Assembly (NCBI RefSeq): GCF_029624125.1
Contig: NZ_JARSBN010000003.1
Coordinates: 372,001 to 436,000, forward strand
Direction of reading: 5' to 3'
DNA length: 64,000 nt
Source of the DNA: Winogradskyella marincola
GTDB lineage: Bacteria > Bacteroidota > Bacteroidia > Flavobacteriales > Flavobacteriaceae
The notes under the pieces were generated by a model. The model was not told the origin of the DNA. It was given only the letters and a program-made list of their open reading frames with translations, and ran no database searches. The number at the start of each line of letters is the position of its first letter. Within the stretch, counting starts at the first letter, position 1. The position numbers were made by a program, and so were the translations under genes. Below, piece after piece: positions 1 through 8,560 of this stretch.

Positions 1-425
1 TAGTTGGCAATTACTGTATCTTTTCAAATAATACAACTTTAGCAGGTCATGTTACTATTGGAGATAATGTAGTATTAGCTGGTATGGTTGCAGTGCATCA
101 GTTTGCATCTGTTGGTAATCATGCTTTTGTTACAGGTGGTTCTTTAGTAAGAAAAGATGTGCCGCCTTACGTAAAAGCGGCAAGAGAGCCGTTATCTTAT
201 GTAGGGATTAACTCTGTAGGATTAAGAAGAAGAGGGTTTACAACCGAAAAAATTAGAGAAATTCAAGATGTTTACAGAATTCTCTATCAAAAAAATTACA
301 ACAATACTCAAGCTTCAGAAATTATTGAAGCAGAAATGGAAGCCACACCAGAACGTGATGAAATTCTTCAATTTATAAAGAATTCTCACCGTGGAATTAT
401 GAAAGGCTATTTTAAATCAAATTAA
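1..425 (+). CDS. lpxA: Acyl-ACP--UDP-N-acetylglucosamine O-acyltransferase, C-terminal part
   Basis: This is the 3' part of LpxA, which transfers a 3-hydroxyacyl chain from ACP to UDP-GlcNAc in the first step of lipid A synthesis in the cytoplasm. The reading frame is open from base 3 at the left edge, so the gene starts outside the window; the ATG at 84 is internal. The visible part starts in the last left-handed beta-helix hexapeptides (HVTIGD, VVLAGM) and includes the family signature VAVHQFASVGNHAFVTGGS. It ends in the alpha-helical C-terminal domain typical of LpxA (GINSVGLRRRGF onward). efp follows after 21 bp, and the LpxD-like gene follows efp, the usual Bacteroidota order in which the fused lpxC/fabZ lies just upstream. 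Confidence 0.95.
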   Translation, partial: VGNYCIFSNNTTLAGHVTIGDNVVLAGMVAVHQFASVGNHAFVTGGSLVRKDVPPYVKAAREPLSYVGINSVGLRRRGFTTEKIREIQDVYRILYQKNYNNTQASEIIEAEMEATPERDEILQFIKNSHRGIMKGYFKSN

Positions 426-446
426 TAATGAAATAAAAACAAAATA

Positions 447-1013
447 ATGGCAAGTACATCAGATATTCGCAACGGATTATGTATTAGATACAATCACGAT
501 ATTTATAAAATTATTGAATTTTTACATGTAAAGCCTGGTAAAGGTCCTGCTTTTGTAAGAACAAAACTAAAGAGTGTAACTACCGGAAAAGTTATAGATA
601 ATACTTTTTCTGCTGGTCATAAAATTGATGACGTAAGAGTTGAAACACACAAGTTTCAGTATTTATATAATGATGGAGAATACTATCATTTTATGAATGA
701 AGCAGATTATTCTCAAATTCAATTAACAGAAGGTGCCTTAGATAGACCAGATTTAATGAAAGAAGGTGAGATTGTAACAATTCAAATCAACACAGAAGAT
801 AATATGCCGTTATCAGTAGATATGCCTGCAACTGTTATTTTAGAAATTACACATACAGAGCCAGGTGTTAAAGGTAATACTGCAACAAACGCTACAAAAC
901 CAGCAACTGTAGAAACCGGAGCTACTGTTAATGTTCCTCTTTTTATCAATGAAGGAGATAAGATTAAAATAGAAACTGAAAAAGGAACTTACAAAGAGCG
1001 TATTAAGGAATAA
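447..1013 (+). CDS. efp: Translation elongation factor P
   Basis: EF-P binds the ribosome between the P and E sites and relieves stalling at polyproline. The 188 residues match the normal length and three-beta-barrel layout: an N-terminal KOW-like domain, a middle domain and the conserved C-terminal OB domain ending in GDKIKIETEKGTYKERI. The tip loop that enters the peptidyl-transferase centre reads HVKPGKGPAFVRTKL, with Lys32 as the likely modified residue. The gene sits between lpxA and the LpxD-like gene with no terminator in between and its stop codon abuts the next start, so the three are probably co-transcribed. Confidence 0.97.
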   Translation: MASTSDIRNGLCIRYNHDIYKIIEFLHVKPGKGPAFVRTKLKSVTTGKVIDNTFSAGHKIDDVRVETHKFQYLYNDGEYYHFMNEADYSQIQLTEGALDRPDLMKEGEIVTIQINTEDNMPLSVDMPATVILEITHTEPGVKGNTATNATKPATVETGATVNVPLFINEGDKIKIETEKGTYKERIKE

Positions 1014-1949
1014 ATGAAATTTCCAAAGCCATATACTCTAAAAGAAATTGCCAATTTAATCGGTACAGATTATGTTGGTTCTGATGATTTTCCAGTTTTA
1101 GGCATGAACGAAATTCATGTTGTAGAACCAGGTGATATCGTTTTTGTAGATCATCCTAAATACTACGATAAAGCACTTCAATCTGCAGCTACAATTGTCT
1201 TAATCAATAAAGAGGTGGAATGCCCAGAAGGTAAAGCGCTTTTAATTTCAGACGATCCTTTTAAAGACTTCAATAAGTTAACGCTTCATTTTAAACCATT
1301 TAAATCATCTAATGTTTCTATTGCTGAGGATTCTAAAATTGGTGAAGGTACAATTATACAACCCAATTGCTTCATTGGTCATAATGTTACCATTGGAAAA
1401 AACTGTGTTATTCATTCTAATGTTAGTATATATGATGATGCTGTTATTGGAGATAACGTCATTATCCATGCTAATACAGTTTTAGGTGGTAGTGCATTCT
1501 ATTACAAAAAAAGACCAGAAGGATTTGATCAGTTAATTTCTGGAGGTCGCGTTGTAATAGAAAACAATGTCGATATAGGTGCTGGTTGTACCATAGATAA
1601 AGGAGTAACTGGAGATACTACAATAAAAGAAGGTACAAAAATAGATAATCAGGTACAAATTGGACATGATACTATTATTGGTAAAAAATGCTTAATTGCC
1701 TCTCATGTAGGTATTGCAGGTTGTACTGTAATTGAAGACGAAGTTACTATTTGGGGACAAGTAGGCATTACTAGTGGAGTTACAATCGGAACTAAAGCTG
1801 TTATTTCGGCTAAGGCAGGTGTAAGTAAGTCTCTAGAAGGTCACAAAAGTTATTTTGGGATTCCTGCAGATGATTTTAGGTCTAAATACAAAGAGATTGC
1901 ATCGATTAAAAAAATCCCTGAAATTCTTCAAAAATTAAAAGATTTATAA
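1014..1949 (+). CDS. LpxD-like UDP-3-O-acylglucosamine N-acyltransferase paralogue
   Basis: A left-handed beta-helix acyltransferase of the LpxD family (311 aa). Residues 1-100 form the N-terminal uridine-binding-like domain. From about residue 101 on there are hexapeptide repeats (SKIGEG, VTIGKN, AVIGDN, VDIGAG, TIIGKK), followed by a short helical tail. The catalytic-type histidine is His218 in QIGHD, where canonical LpxD has QIAH. The motif GAGCTIDKG replaces the usual GACTTIDRG, so this is a divergent paralogue and substrate use is uncertain. Its ATG follows the efp stop directly. The lipid A context supports a role in lipid A or another acylated sugar nucleotide. Confidence 0.8.
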   Translation: MKFPKPYTLKEIANLIGTDYVGSDDFPVLGMNEIHVVEPGDIVFVDHPKYYDKALQSAATIVLINKEVECPEGKALLISDDPFKDFNKLTLHFKPFKSSNVSIAEDSKIGEGTIIQPNCFIGHNVTIGKNCVIHSNVSIYDDAVIGDNVIIHANTVLGGSAFYYKKRPEGFDQLISGGRVVIENNVDIGAGCTIDKGVTGDTTIKEGTKIDNQVQIGHDTIIGKKCLIASHVGIAGCTVIEDEVTIWGQVGITSGVTIGTKAVISAKAGVSKSLEGHKSYFGIPADDFRSKYKEIASIKKIPEILQKLKDL

Positions 1950-1998
1950 TTCCTAACAGAAAAAATAAAAAGGGCTCGTAAATACGTTTCAAAAGACT

Positions 1999-2006
1999 TA
2001 TTTTTG
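1999..2006 (+). promoter_or_regulatory. Candidate promoter -7 element for sucD
   Basis: TATTTTTG matches the Bacteroidota -7 consensus TAnnTTTG, 40 bp before the sucD start in a 97-bp gap. No clear TTTG is seen at the -33 distance, so this rests on the -7 box alone. Confidence 0.45.
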
Positions 2007-2046
2007 TGCAACTAAATTTATAAAAACTTAAAAATAACAATATCAA

Positions 2047-2919
2047 ATGAGCGTTTTAGTAAATAAAGATTCTAACATCATTGTTCAAGGTTTTACAGGT
2101 AGTGAAGGTACATTTCATGCTGGTCAGATGATCGAGTATGGTACAAATGTAGTTGGTGGTGTAACACCAGGAAAAGGTGGCCAAGAGCACTTAGGAAAGC
2201 CTGTTTTTAACACAGTTGCAGAAGCTGTTGAAAAAGCAGGAGCAGACACAACTATTATTTTTGTACCACCAGCATTTGCTGCAGATGCAATTATGGAAGC
2301 CGCTGACGCTGGAATCAAAGTTATTATTACGATTACTGAAGGTATTCCTGTGGCTGATATGGTAAAAGCTGCAGATTACATCAAAGATAAAGACTGTAGA
2401 TTAGTTGGTCCTAACTGTCCAGGTGTTATAACTCCAGGTGAAGCTAAAGTTGGTATTATGCCAGGATTTGTTTTTAAATCAGGTAAAGTAGGTATTGTAT
2501 CAAAATCTGGTACATTAACTTATGAAGCTGCTGATCAAGTTGTAAAACAAGGATTAGGAATAACAACTGCTATTGGTATTGGTGGTGATCCTATTATTGG
2601 AACAACAACTAAAGAAGCTGTTGAGTTGTTAATAAACGACCCAGAAACTGAAGCCGTTGTAATGATTGGTGAAATTGGTGGTCAATTAGAAGCTGATGCT
2701 GCGAACTGGTACAAAGCTAGTGGAAGCAAAAAACCTATCGTTGGTTTTATAGCTGGTGAAACTGCACCTGCTGGTCGTACAATGGGTCATGCTGGCGCTA
2801 TCGTAGGTGGTAGTGATGATACTGCACAAGCTAAAAAGAAAATTATGAGAGAATGTGGAATTCACGTTGTAGATTCTCCTGCTGAAATAGGTAAGAAAGT
2901 TGCTGAAGTTTTAGGTTAA
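2047..2919 (+). CDS. sucD: Succinate--CoA ligase (ADP/GDP-forming) subunit alpha
   Basis: The alpha subunit of succinyl-CoA synthetase, which interconverts succinyl-CoA and succinate with substrate-level phosphorylation in the TCA cycle. The 290 residues equal the usual length. The N-terminal CoA-binding Rossmann domain has [11 protein letters not shown] and the conserved GGVTPGKGG. The phosphohistidine is His248 in [17 protein letters not shown]. The beta subunit gene sucC is not in the window, which is normal in Flavobacteriia, where the two are often apart. The gene has its own candidate promoter and is followed by a strong hairpin terminator, so it is probably a single-gene unit. Confidence 0.97.
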   Translation: MSVLVNKDSNIIVQGFTGSEGTFHAGQMIEYGTNVVGGVTPGKGGQEHLGKPVFNTVAEAVEKAGADTTIIFVPPAFAADAIMEAADAGIKVIITITEGIPVADMVKAADYIKDKDCRLVGPNCPGVITPGEAKVGIMPGFVFKSGKVGIVSKSGTLTYEAADQVVKQGLGITTAIGIGGDPIIGTTTKEAVELLINDPETEAVVMIGEIGGQLEADAANWYKASGSKKPIVGFIAGETAPAGRTMGHAGAIVGGSDDTAQAKKKIMRECGIHVVDSPAEIGKKVAEVLG

Positions 2920-2964
2920 TAACTTAAAATAAGAAACAGAAACTCTTTTCAGAATAAAACTGTT

Positions 2965-2995
2965 AAAAACCTTACAAAATGTTGTAAGGTTTTTT
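2965..2995 (+). terminator. Rho-independent terminator after sucD
   Basis: A perfect 13-bp stem (2965-2977 with 2982-2994, core ACCTTACAA/TTGTAAGGT) with a 4-nt loop, flanked by an A run on the left and a T run on the right. It could work in both directions. Confidence 0.85.
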
Positions 2996-2996
2996 A

Positions 2997-3025
2997 TTTG
3001 GTACAATTTGTAATTATTATCTTTG
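2997..3025 (+). promoter_or_regulatory. Promoter of fabG (Bacteroidota type)
   Basis: TTTG (2997-3000), 17 bp, then TATCTTTG (3018-3025) matches both halves of the TTTG / TAnnTTTG consensus. It lies 46 bp before the fabG start and just after the sucD terminator. Confidence 0.65.
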
Positions 3026-3071
3026 ATAAGATAATCGAAAACGTAAAATAACTAAACCAAGAATATTAAAT

Positions 3072-3818
3072 ATGAAATTATTAGAAGGTAAAACAGCTAT
3101 AATAACTGGTGCAAGTAGAGGTATAGGAAAAGGAATCGCTGAAGTTTTTGCAGATCATGGTGCTAATGTAGCTTTTACTTATAGCTCTTCTGTTGAAGCT
3201 GCTAATGAATTAGAAAATGAACTAAACAGTAAAGGAATTAAAGCTAAGGGCTACCAAAGTAATGCAGCTAGCTTTGAAGAAGCTCAAAAATTAGCAGAAG
3301 ATGTTGTAGCTGAGTTTGGCTCTATAGATATATTAGTAAACAATGCTGGTATTACAAAAGACAATTTGCTAATGCGTATGGGAGAAGAAGATTTTGATAA
3401 AGTTATCGAAGTTAACTTAAAGTCTGTGTTTAACATGACTAAAGCCGTACAACGCACAATGCTTAAGCAAAGAAAAGGCTCTATCATTAACATGAGCTCT
3501 GTTGTTGGTGTAAAAGGTAATGCTGGGCAAACTAATTATGCAGCTTCAAAAGCTGGTATTATTGGGTTTTCTAAATCTGTAGCATTAGAATTAGGTTCTC
3601 GTAACATTAGAAGTAACGTGATTGCTCCTGGTTTTATTGAAACTGAAATGACTGCAAAATTAGATGAAGAAACTGTAAAAGGCTGGAGAGCAGCAATTCC
3701 TTTAAAACGTGGAGGAAATCCTGAAGATATTGCTAATGCTTGTGTTTTTCTTGCAAGTGATATGAGTGCTTATGTTACAGGACAAACCTTAAACGTTGAT
3801 GGAGGTATGCTTACCTAA
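3072..3818 (+). CDS. fabG: 3-oxoacyl-[acyl-carrier-protein] reductase
   Basis: An NADPH-dependent short-chain dehydrogenase that reduces 3-oxoacyl-ACP in the fatty-acid elongation cycle. The 248 residues match FabG length. Visible motifs are the cofactor loop TGASRGIGKGIA near the N-terminus, NNAG (residues 90-93), catalytic Ser143 in MSSVVG, and Tyr156/Lys160 in YAASK. The C-terminus VTGQTLNVDGGM is the FabG signature. It has its own promoter and no clear terminator after it, so transcription may continue into the exported proteins downstream, although their functions appear unrelated. Confidence 0.95.
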   Translation: MKLLEGKTAIITGASRGIGKGIAEVFADHGANVAFTYSSSVEAANELENELNSKGIKAKGYQSNAASFEEAQKLAEDVVAEFGSIDILVNNAGITKDNLLMRMGEEDFDKVIEVNLKSVFNMTKAVQRTMLKQRKGSIINMSSVVGVKGNAGQTNYAASKAGIIGFSKSVALELGSRNIRSNVIAPGFIETEMTAKLDEETVKGWRAAIPLKRGGNPEDIANACVFLASDMSAYVTGQTLNVDGGMLT

Positions 3819-3856
3819 GCAAAAACAGCAGAATATTAACCATTAAACTATAAATT

Positions 3857-4393
3857 ATGAAACTACTAATGACATCCATCTTTTTGTTTGTATTTGCATC
3901 AACAATAACAGCTCAGGATTGGAAGAAATACAAATCAGAAGAGCTTGCTTTTGTAACTGAATTTCCAGGAACTCCTGAAGAATCTGTTCAAAAAGTACAA
4001 ACCGCTGTTGGCGAGTTAGATATGAATATGGTTGGGTATACATCTGTAGAAACAGGAGATAATGCCTATTATAGTGTCATTAGCAGTGATTATCCTGAAG
4101 AGCAATTTTCAGATATATCTGATGAGAAAATAAAATCTATATTAGATGGTGCTGTTAATGGTGCTGTAAAAAATACTAACGGTACTCTAGAGTTTGATGA
4201 AAACATTACCTTAAATGGTTATCCTGGAAGAAAAATAATGATTAAGTCTAGTGGTATGGAATTATATATGAATGCCTATTTAGTAGGTAACGTTATGTAC
4301 ATAACTCAGGTTATAGCATTAGAAGGTAAAGTAAATACTAAAAACTTGAATAAGTTTATGGACGCCTTTGATTTAATCAATAAAAAAGAATAG
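3857..4393 (+). CDS. Exported protein of unknown function, PsbP/DcrB-like appearance
   Basis: No assigned function. The 178-residue protein begins with a signal peptide (MKLLMTSIFLFVFASTITAQ) and so is likely periplasmic or exported. The mature part begins WKKYKSEELAFVTEFPGTP, a pattern (short strand, then a phrase of the type y.S.e..f.ieyP) seen in small PsbP/DcrB-like alpha-beta domains; this is a resemblance, not a firm assignment. The protein at 25731-26255 has a similar look. The next gene starts 3 bp after its stop, so the two are translationally close and probably co-expressed. Confidence 0.6.
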   Translation: MKLLMTSIFLFVFASTITAQDWKKYKSEELAFVTEFPGTPEESVQKVQTAVGELDMNMVGYTSVETGDNAYYSVISSDYPEEQFSDISDEKIKSILDGAVNGAVKNTNGTLEFDENITLNGYPGRKIMIKSSGMELYMNAYLVGNVMYITQVIALEGKVNTKNLNKFMDAFDLINKKE

Positions 4394-4396
4394 TGC

Positions 4397-5452
4397 ATGA
4401 CTAAATTTAATTTTATAAGTATTAAATATTCACTTATATCTTTTGCACTATTATTTTTTATCAACTCCTTTTCTCAAGTTAGTATTGGTCCAAGACATGT
4501 TGGTAAGTCCAAAAAGTTTCCAAAAGAAAGGTTAGGTAAATTTAAAAATACCGAAACCATCTTTGTGCTTTCAGATATCATAGACACAGAGACTTATGAA
4601 AAACTACTAAGTGACTCTTGGGATATTACCTCATATCAGTTAGTTAAGAGAGAGGATTTTAATCTCTTAAATTATTTAGATGGTAATTATTCATTTGCGA
4701 ATTTAGAAGGCTATCACAAGCAGAAACAGATGAAATCTGGAGCTATTGTAGATTACATCTATATCTATATAAACTTTTTTATGCTAGATAATGAAGGCTT
4801 AAAAAAGGATATAAAAAAATTAGATCCAGAGAGTAAAAAGTATGAGCGAAAACTCAATAAGGCAATTTCATCTAATAGAGAAAATATTGCCAGAGTAGAT
4901 TTATTTCCAAAAGATACGTTTCTCCCAACTGCATTGAGTTCAGATACATCAGTAATCATGGATAGTATTTACAGCAGAGATGTGTTTTACAATTATAAAT
5001 CTGGTTTTCTAAAAAATTATTTTCAAAAAGTTAATGATCAATTAAAAACTGGTGAAGAGTATTGGATGTACGATAATGATTATTTACCTGAGTTAAAAAA
5101 TCTATCTAAACAAACACTTTACATACCAAACTATCATTTAATTAAATATAATCCTTGGAAAATGACAGCCAAAGAAGACAAGGATGATTTTAAAGACACC
5201 TTTGATAGTTACGATTATAAATTCGAATTTCAAGATGAAGACGAGATTGATAGAAGAATTTTGGCAGGAGAAGAGTTTTACTATCTGCGATTTGTTAGAG
5301 TAAATTCTCAAAAGTTCATTCATATCGTTAATTCAAAGACTGGAGAAATAGTATATAGAAATTATGTTGCAGGTATGCTTTCTTCGTATAACCTAAAGAA
5401 GAGGCATGTTAAAGACATTAATTCTCACATAAAAAAAGCATTAAAAAAGTAA
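4397..5452 (+). CDS. Exported protein of unknown function
   Basis: Not recognised. The 351-residue product has a likely N-terminal signal sequence (hydrophobic stretch SLISFALLFFINSFSQ at about 12-27). The mature part is rich in charged and aromatic residues (many Lys, Asp, Tyr) with no cysteine motif. The last part includes FYYLRFVRVNSQKFIHIVNSK, suggesting a beta-rich domain. It lies between another exported protein (3 bp gap) and the vWA membrane protein, whose TTG start abuts its stop codon, so the run probably forms one transcription unit working at the cell envelope. Confidence 0.6.
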   Translation: MTKFNFISIKYSLISFALLFFINSFSQVSIGPRHVGKSKKFPKERLGKFKNTETIFVLSDIIDTETYEKLLSDSWDITSYQLVKREDFNLLNYLDGNYSFANLEGYHKQKQMKSGAIVDYIYIYINFFMLDNEGLKKDIKKLDPESKKYERKLNKAISSNRENIARVDLFPKDTFLPTALSSDTSVIMDSIYSRDVFYNYKSGFLKNYFQKVNDQLKTGEEYWMYDNDYLPELKNLSKQTLYIPNYHLIKYNPWKMTAKEDKDDFKDTFDSYDYKFEFQDEDEIDRRILAGEEFYYLRFVRVNSQKFIHIVNSKTGEIVYRNYVAGMLSSYNLKKRHVKDINSHIKKALKK

Positions 5453-7486
5453 TTGCAAACAGATACAATAATCTATATCGTTATTGCAGCATTAACAGCG
5501 CTTTTATTAGCGCTGTTTCAATATGCTTACAAGTCTAAGCTAAATACCCAATTAAAGACAACATTAACGGTATTAAGAACGATTTCTGTATTAGGTATAC
5601 TTCTGCTACTCATCAATCCTAAATTCGAATCAAAAACCTTTTATGACGAAAAGCCGACACTTGTTGTCGCTATAGATAATTCAGAATCGGTTTCATACCT
5701 TGAACAAGATCAAAATGCAACGGAAATATATCAATTATTAAATGGTAATTCCGAAATCAAGAAACGATTTAATGTAGATACATATAGCTTCGGAAAAGCT
5801 TTAAAACCAATTGATTCTTTAAACTTTTCAGAACAACAATCCAATATTTCAAATTCACTAAAACAAATAGGAGAGGTGTATGCTAACCAAGTAGCACCTA
5901 TAGTTCTATTAACTGACGGAAACCAAACGTATGGCTCAGATTACAGCTTTGTAAGTAATACGGTAAAGCAACCTATTTATCCTGTGATATTAGGAGATTC
6001 TACAATCTACACAGATGTAAGTATTAAACAACTCAACGTTAATCGTTATGTGTTTTTAAAAAATAAATTTCCTGTTGAAGTAATCGCAAATTACAACGGC
6101 AACGAAACTGTAAATACTGAACTAAAAATATGGTCTGGAAACAGTTTGGTTTTTAGAAAAGCAATTCAGTTTAATGCAGAAAAAACATCTGAAATAGTTT
6201 CAACAACTTTACTTGCCAATTCAGTTGGTGTAAAAACATACAAAGTAGAATTGACTCCGCTTAATCAAGAAAAAAATACGGTAAACAATTCTAAAAATTT
6301 TGGTGTAGAAGTTATTGATCAAAAAACAAATATTGCCTTAGTATCAGATATTTTACATCCAGATTTAGGCGCATTAAAAAAGTCTATAGAGAGCAACGAG
6401 CAACGAAGTGTTTCGGTTTTAAAGCCGAATGAATATGTTGAAAATGTAAATGATTTTCAATTAGTTATACTTTATCAACCAAACAATAACTTTAACAAAG
6501 TCTTAAGCAATATTTCAGATAAAAACTTAAACAGTTTTATAATTACTGGCAATACAACAAACTTTAGTTTACTCAATAATTCTCAATCTGCTTTTAAGCA
6601 AACAGTAACAAATCAATCTGAAGATTTTCAACCAAAATTAAACCGAAACTACAGCACATTTATTGTAGATAATTTATCTTTTGAAGACTATCCACCATTA
6701 CAATCAGAATTTGGAACTATAGAATTTTCTGTACCTAATGATGTTATTTTATCAAAATCTGTAAATGGTATAGATACTAATCAACCGATGCTATCAACTT
6801 TCGAAATCGGTAGCACAAAGCACGCGTTATTATCTGGTGAAGGTTTATGGAGATGGAGAGCTCAATCTTTTTTAGAGTCTGAAAGTTTCAATGATTTCGA
6901 TAATTTTATAGGTAAATTAGTTCAATATCTAAGCTCTAACAAAAAGAGAAGTCGTCTTAATATCGATTACAAATCTTTCTACAACGGAAATGACGATGTT
7001 ATTATTACAGCTCAGTATTTCAACAAAAATTATGAATTTGATAATTCTGCTGCACTTACCATAGTATTAAAAAACAAGGAAGATAATAGTGTTAGAGAAG
7101 TGCCTCTTCTGTTAAGCAATGGCAGTTATAGTGTGGATCTAAGTGGAATCTCTTCTGGTTCCTATGATTTTACTATAAAGCATAACACAGAATCTGTTGC
7201 TGCTTCTGGCAGTTTTGAAGTTTTAGAGTATAATGTTGAACAACAGTTTCTAAATGCTGATGTAGAAAAGCTTCAATCGTTAGCTAAAAATAGCAATGGA
7301 AATGCAGTTTTCAATACAGAAATAGAGGACCTAATTTCAGAATTATTGACAGATTCTAGATACGCTACCATTCAAAAAAGCTCTAAAAATATCGTACATT
7401 TGATCGATTGGAAATATCTACTTGGTATCATAGTTTTAAGCTTATTTGCAGAGTGGTTTATTAGAAAATATAACGGATTAATTTAA
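5453..7486 (+). CDS. Membrane-anchored protein with a von Willebrand factor A-like domain
   Basis: A 677-residue protein with two N-terminal membrane helices (about 5-25 and 38-55), a vWA-like domain and a large soluble part, closed by a C-terminal membrane helix (about 652-670, YLLGIIVLSLFAEWF). The vWA metal-site motif is DNSES (Asp75-Ser79), and the second conserved segment is VLLTDGNQTYGSD near residue 155. This resembles Bacteroidota membrane vWA proteins of the BatA-like kind, but no MoxR ATPase is nearby. The chosen start is TTG directly after the previous stop codon; no ATG lies before the first membrane helix. A prohibitin gene follows after 10 bp. Confidence 0.65.
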   Translation: MQTDTIIYIVIAALTALLLALFQYAYKSKLNTQLKTTLTVLRTISVLGILLLLINPKFESKTFYDEKPTLVVAIDNSESVSYLEQDQNATEIYQLLNGNSEIKKRFNVDTYSFGKALKPIDSLNFSEQQSNISNSLKQIGEVYANQVAPIVLLTDGNQTYGSDYSFVSNTVKQPIYPVILGDSTIYTDVSIKQLNVNRYVFLKNKFPVEVIANYNGNETVNTELKIWSGNSLVFRKAIQFNAEKTSEIVSTTLLANSVGVKTYKVELTPLNQEKNTVNNSKNFGVEVIDQKTNIALVSDILHPDLGALKKSIESNEQRSVSVLKPNEYVENVNDFQLVILYQPNNNFNKVLSNISDKNLNSFIITGNTTNFSLLNNSQSAFKQTVTNQSEDFQPKLNRNYSTFIVDNLSFEDYPPLQSEFGTIEFSVPNDVILSKSVNGIDTNQPMLSTFEIGSTKHALLSGEGLWRWRAQSFLESESFNDFDNFIGKLVQYLSSNKKRSRLNIDYKSFYNGNDDVIITAQYFNKNYEFDNSAALTIVLKNKEDNSVREVPLLLSNGSYSVDLSGISSGSYDFTIKHNTESVAASGSFEVLEYNVEQQFLNADVEKLQSLAKNSNGNAVFNTEIEDLISELLTDSRYATIQKSSKNIVHLIDWKYLLGIIVLSLFAEWFIRKYNGLI

Positions 7487-7496
7487 AAATATTAAA

Positions 7497-8309
7497 ATGG
7501 AAAGATTACCCAAAATAGCACTTCCAGTCGTAATAGGACTAGTGGTTTTAATTATACTAATTGCAAAATCTGCAGTAACAATAGGACCTGGTGAAGGTGG
7601 TGTTATTTTTAAAAGATTTGGAGATGGTATTGATACATCACAAACCTATGGCGAAGGATTTCATATTGTTGCACCTTGGAATGATATGATTATAAAAAAG
7701 GTGAGGCAACAATCTATTTCAGATAAAATGAATGTATTATCTGTAAATGGATTAGAAGTTAATGTTAACGGAACAGTTTGGTATGAGCCAGAATACAGCA
7801 AATTAGGCTTATTAATAAAAACAAAAGGTGAAAATTATGTTCAAGAATTATTAGCACCTGCTGTAAATGCTGCTGCTAGAAGTGTAGTTGGTAGGTACAC
7901 ACCAGAGCAATTGTATTCTAGTAAAAGAGATGTTATTGAGCAAGAAATTTTAGATGAAGTCACAAAATTACTAGATCAACAATATGTAAATGTTAAACGT
8001 GTTTTAGTAGAGGATGTTCAACTACCAGCAACGATTAAGCAAGCGATAGAGCGTAAATTAAAGCAAGAGCAAGAATCTTTAGAATACGAATTTAGATTAG
8101 TTACAGCTCAAAAAGAAGCCGAAAAACAACGTATAGAAGCACAAGGTAAAGCGGATGCTAACAAGATTTTAAGCGCGTCTTTAACGGATAAGATTCTTCA
8201 AGATAAAGGTATAGAAGCAACAAATAAATTGGCTGAATCACCTAACAGTAAGGTGGTTGTCATCGGTTCAGGCGATAGTGGAATGCCAATAATATTAGGC
8301 AATCAGTAA
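7497..8309 (+). CDS. Prohibitin / SPFH (band 7) family protein
   Basis: A 270-residue SPFH-domain protein with one N-terminal membrane helix (about 7-27). Beyond it are the band 7 start (SAVTIGPGEGGVIFKRFGDG) and a long Ala/Glu/Gln-rich coiled coil (about 185-235) typical of prohibitins. Such proteins oligomerise on membranes into ring-like scaffolds that tune membrane proteases or lipid domains; the partner here is not known. The 10-bp gap after the vWA membrane protein suggests they are co-expressed. The next gene is separated by the his leader. Confidence 0.85.
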   Translation: MERLPKIALPVVIGLVVLIILIAKSAVTIGPGEGGVIFKRFGDGIDTSQTYGEGFHIVAPWNDMIIKKVRQQSISDKMNVLSVNGLEVNVNGTVWYEPEYSKLGLLIKTKGENYVQELLAPAVNAAARSVVGRYTPEQLYSSKRDVIEQEILDEVTKLLDQQYVNVKRVLVEDVQLPATIKQAIERKLKQEQESLEYEFRLVTAQKEAEKQRIEAQGKADANKILSASLTDKILQDKGIEATNKLAESPNSKVVVIGSGDSGMPIILGNQ

Positions 8310-8314
8310 AAAAT

Positions 8315-8350
8315 TTTGTTAAACGTTTGGAATTCTAAATATATTTTTTG
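8315..8350 (+). promoter_or_regulatory. Candidate promoter of the his operon leader
   Basis: TTTG (8315-8318) and, 23 bp on, TATTTTTTG (8342-8350), which is one T longer than the TAnnTTTG consensus. A start site near 8357 would place the leader peptide ATG (8377) about 20 nt into the transcript. Confidence 0.4.
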
Positions 8351-8376
8351 AAAATTTGTCCAGAACAAAACAAGAC

Positions 8377-8433
8377 ATGACTTTTATTCAATTACATCAT
8401 CATCATTTTCATACTTGCACTCAAGCGAGCTGA
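8377..8433 (+). CDS. hisL: his operon leader peptide
   Basis: An 18-codon open frame, MTFIQLHHHHFHTCTQAS then TGA, with five His codons in six positions. It lies directly upstream of a terminator hairpin and of hisG, the exact layout of a classical histidine attenuator, in which ribosome stalling on His codons senses charged tRNA-His. The peptide is expected to have no function beyond being translated. The symbol is used by analogy with enterobacterial hisL; there is no sequence homology claim. Confidence 0.85.
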   Translation: MTFIQLHHHHFHTCTQAS

Positions 8434-8495
8434 AGATGTATTGAATAAAACCAAGATATTTTTAAAACCGTTTGAGTAAATCAAGCGGTTTTTTT
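8382..8495 (+). promoter_or_regulatory. his operon transcription attenuator
   Basis: Three competing pairings are visible. (1) 8382-8398 with 8435-8450 pairs nearly perfectly (one bulged T) and spans the leader frame. (2) Antiterminator: ACTCAAGCG (8419-8427) with CGTTTGAGT (8469-8477), 9 bp with one G-U. (3) Terminator: 8464-8475 with 8481-8492 followed by T7. The antiterminator takes the left arm of the terminator. A ribosome stalled on the His codons (8395-8412) would open pairing 1 and leave 8419-8427 free to antiterminate. A ribosome reaching the stop codon (8431) would cover 8419-8427 and allow termination. Confidence 0.8.
8464..8495 (+). terminator. Attenuator terminator upstream of hisG
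   Basis: A 12-bp stem (AAAACCGTTTGA with TCAAGCGGTTTT, one G-U pair), loop GTAAA and seven Ts. It ends 65 bp before hisG, so readthrough is required to express the operon. Confidence 0.85.
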
Positions 8496-8496
8496 C

Positions 8497-8516
8497 ATTC
8501 CTGTGAAAACAGGAAT
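8497..8516 (+). repeat. Palindromic repeat, family A copy 1
   Basis: ATTCCTGT-GAAA-ACAGGAAT: a perfect 8-bp stem with a GAAA loop, followed by CT as in the other copies (9419, 10775). It lies between the attenuator and hisG, within the 5' leader of the readthrough transcript. Confidence 0.75.
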
Positions 8517-8560
8517 CTTACCCAAAAAGATTTACTCAAACACTTTAACAAAAAAGAAAA

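Noticed and set aside
84..425. A complete 113-aa gene at the left edge
   Set aside because: The same frame is open and LpxA-like from base 3, so it is the 3' part of lpxA.
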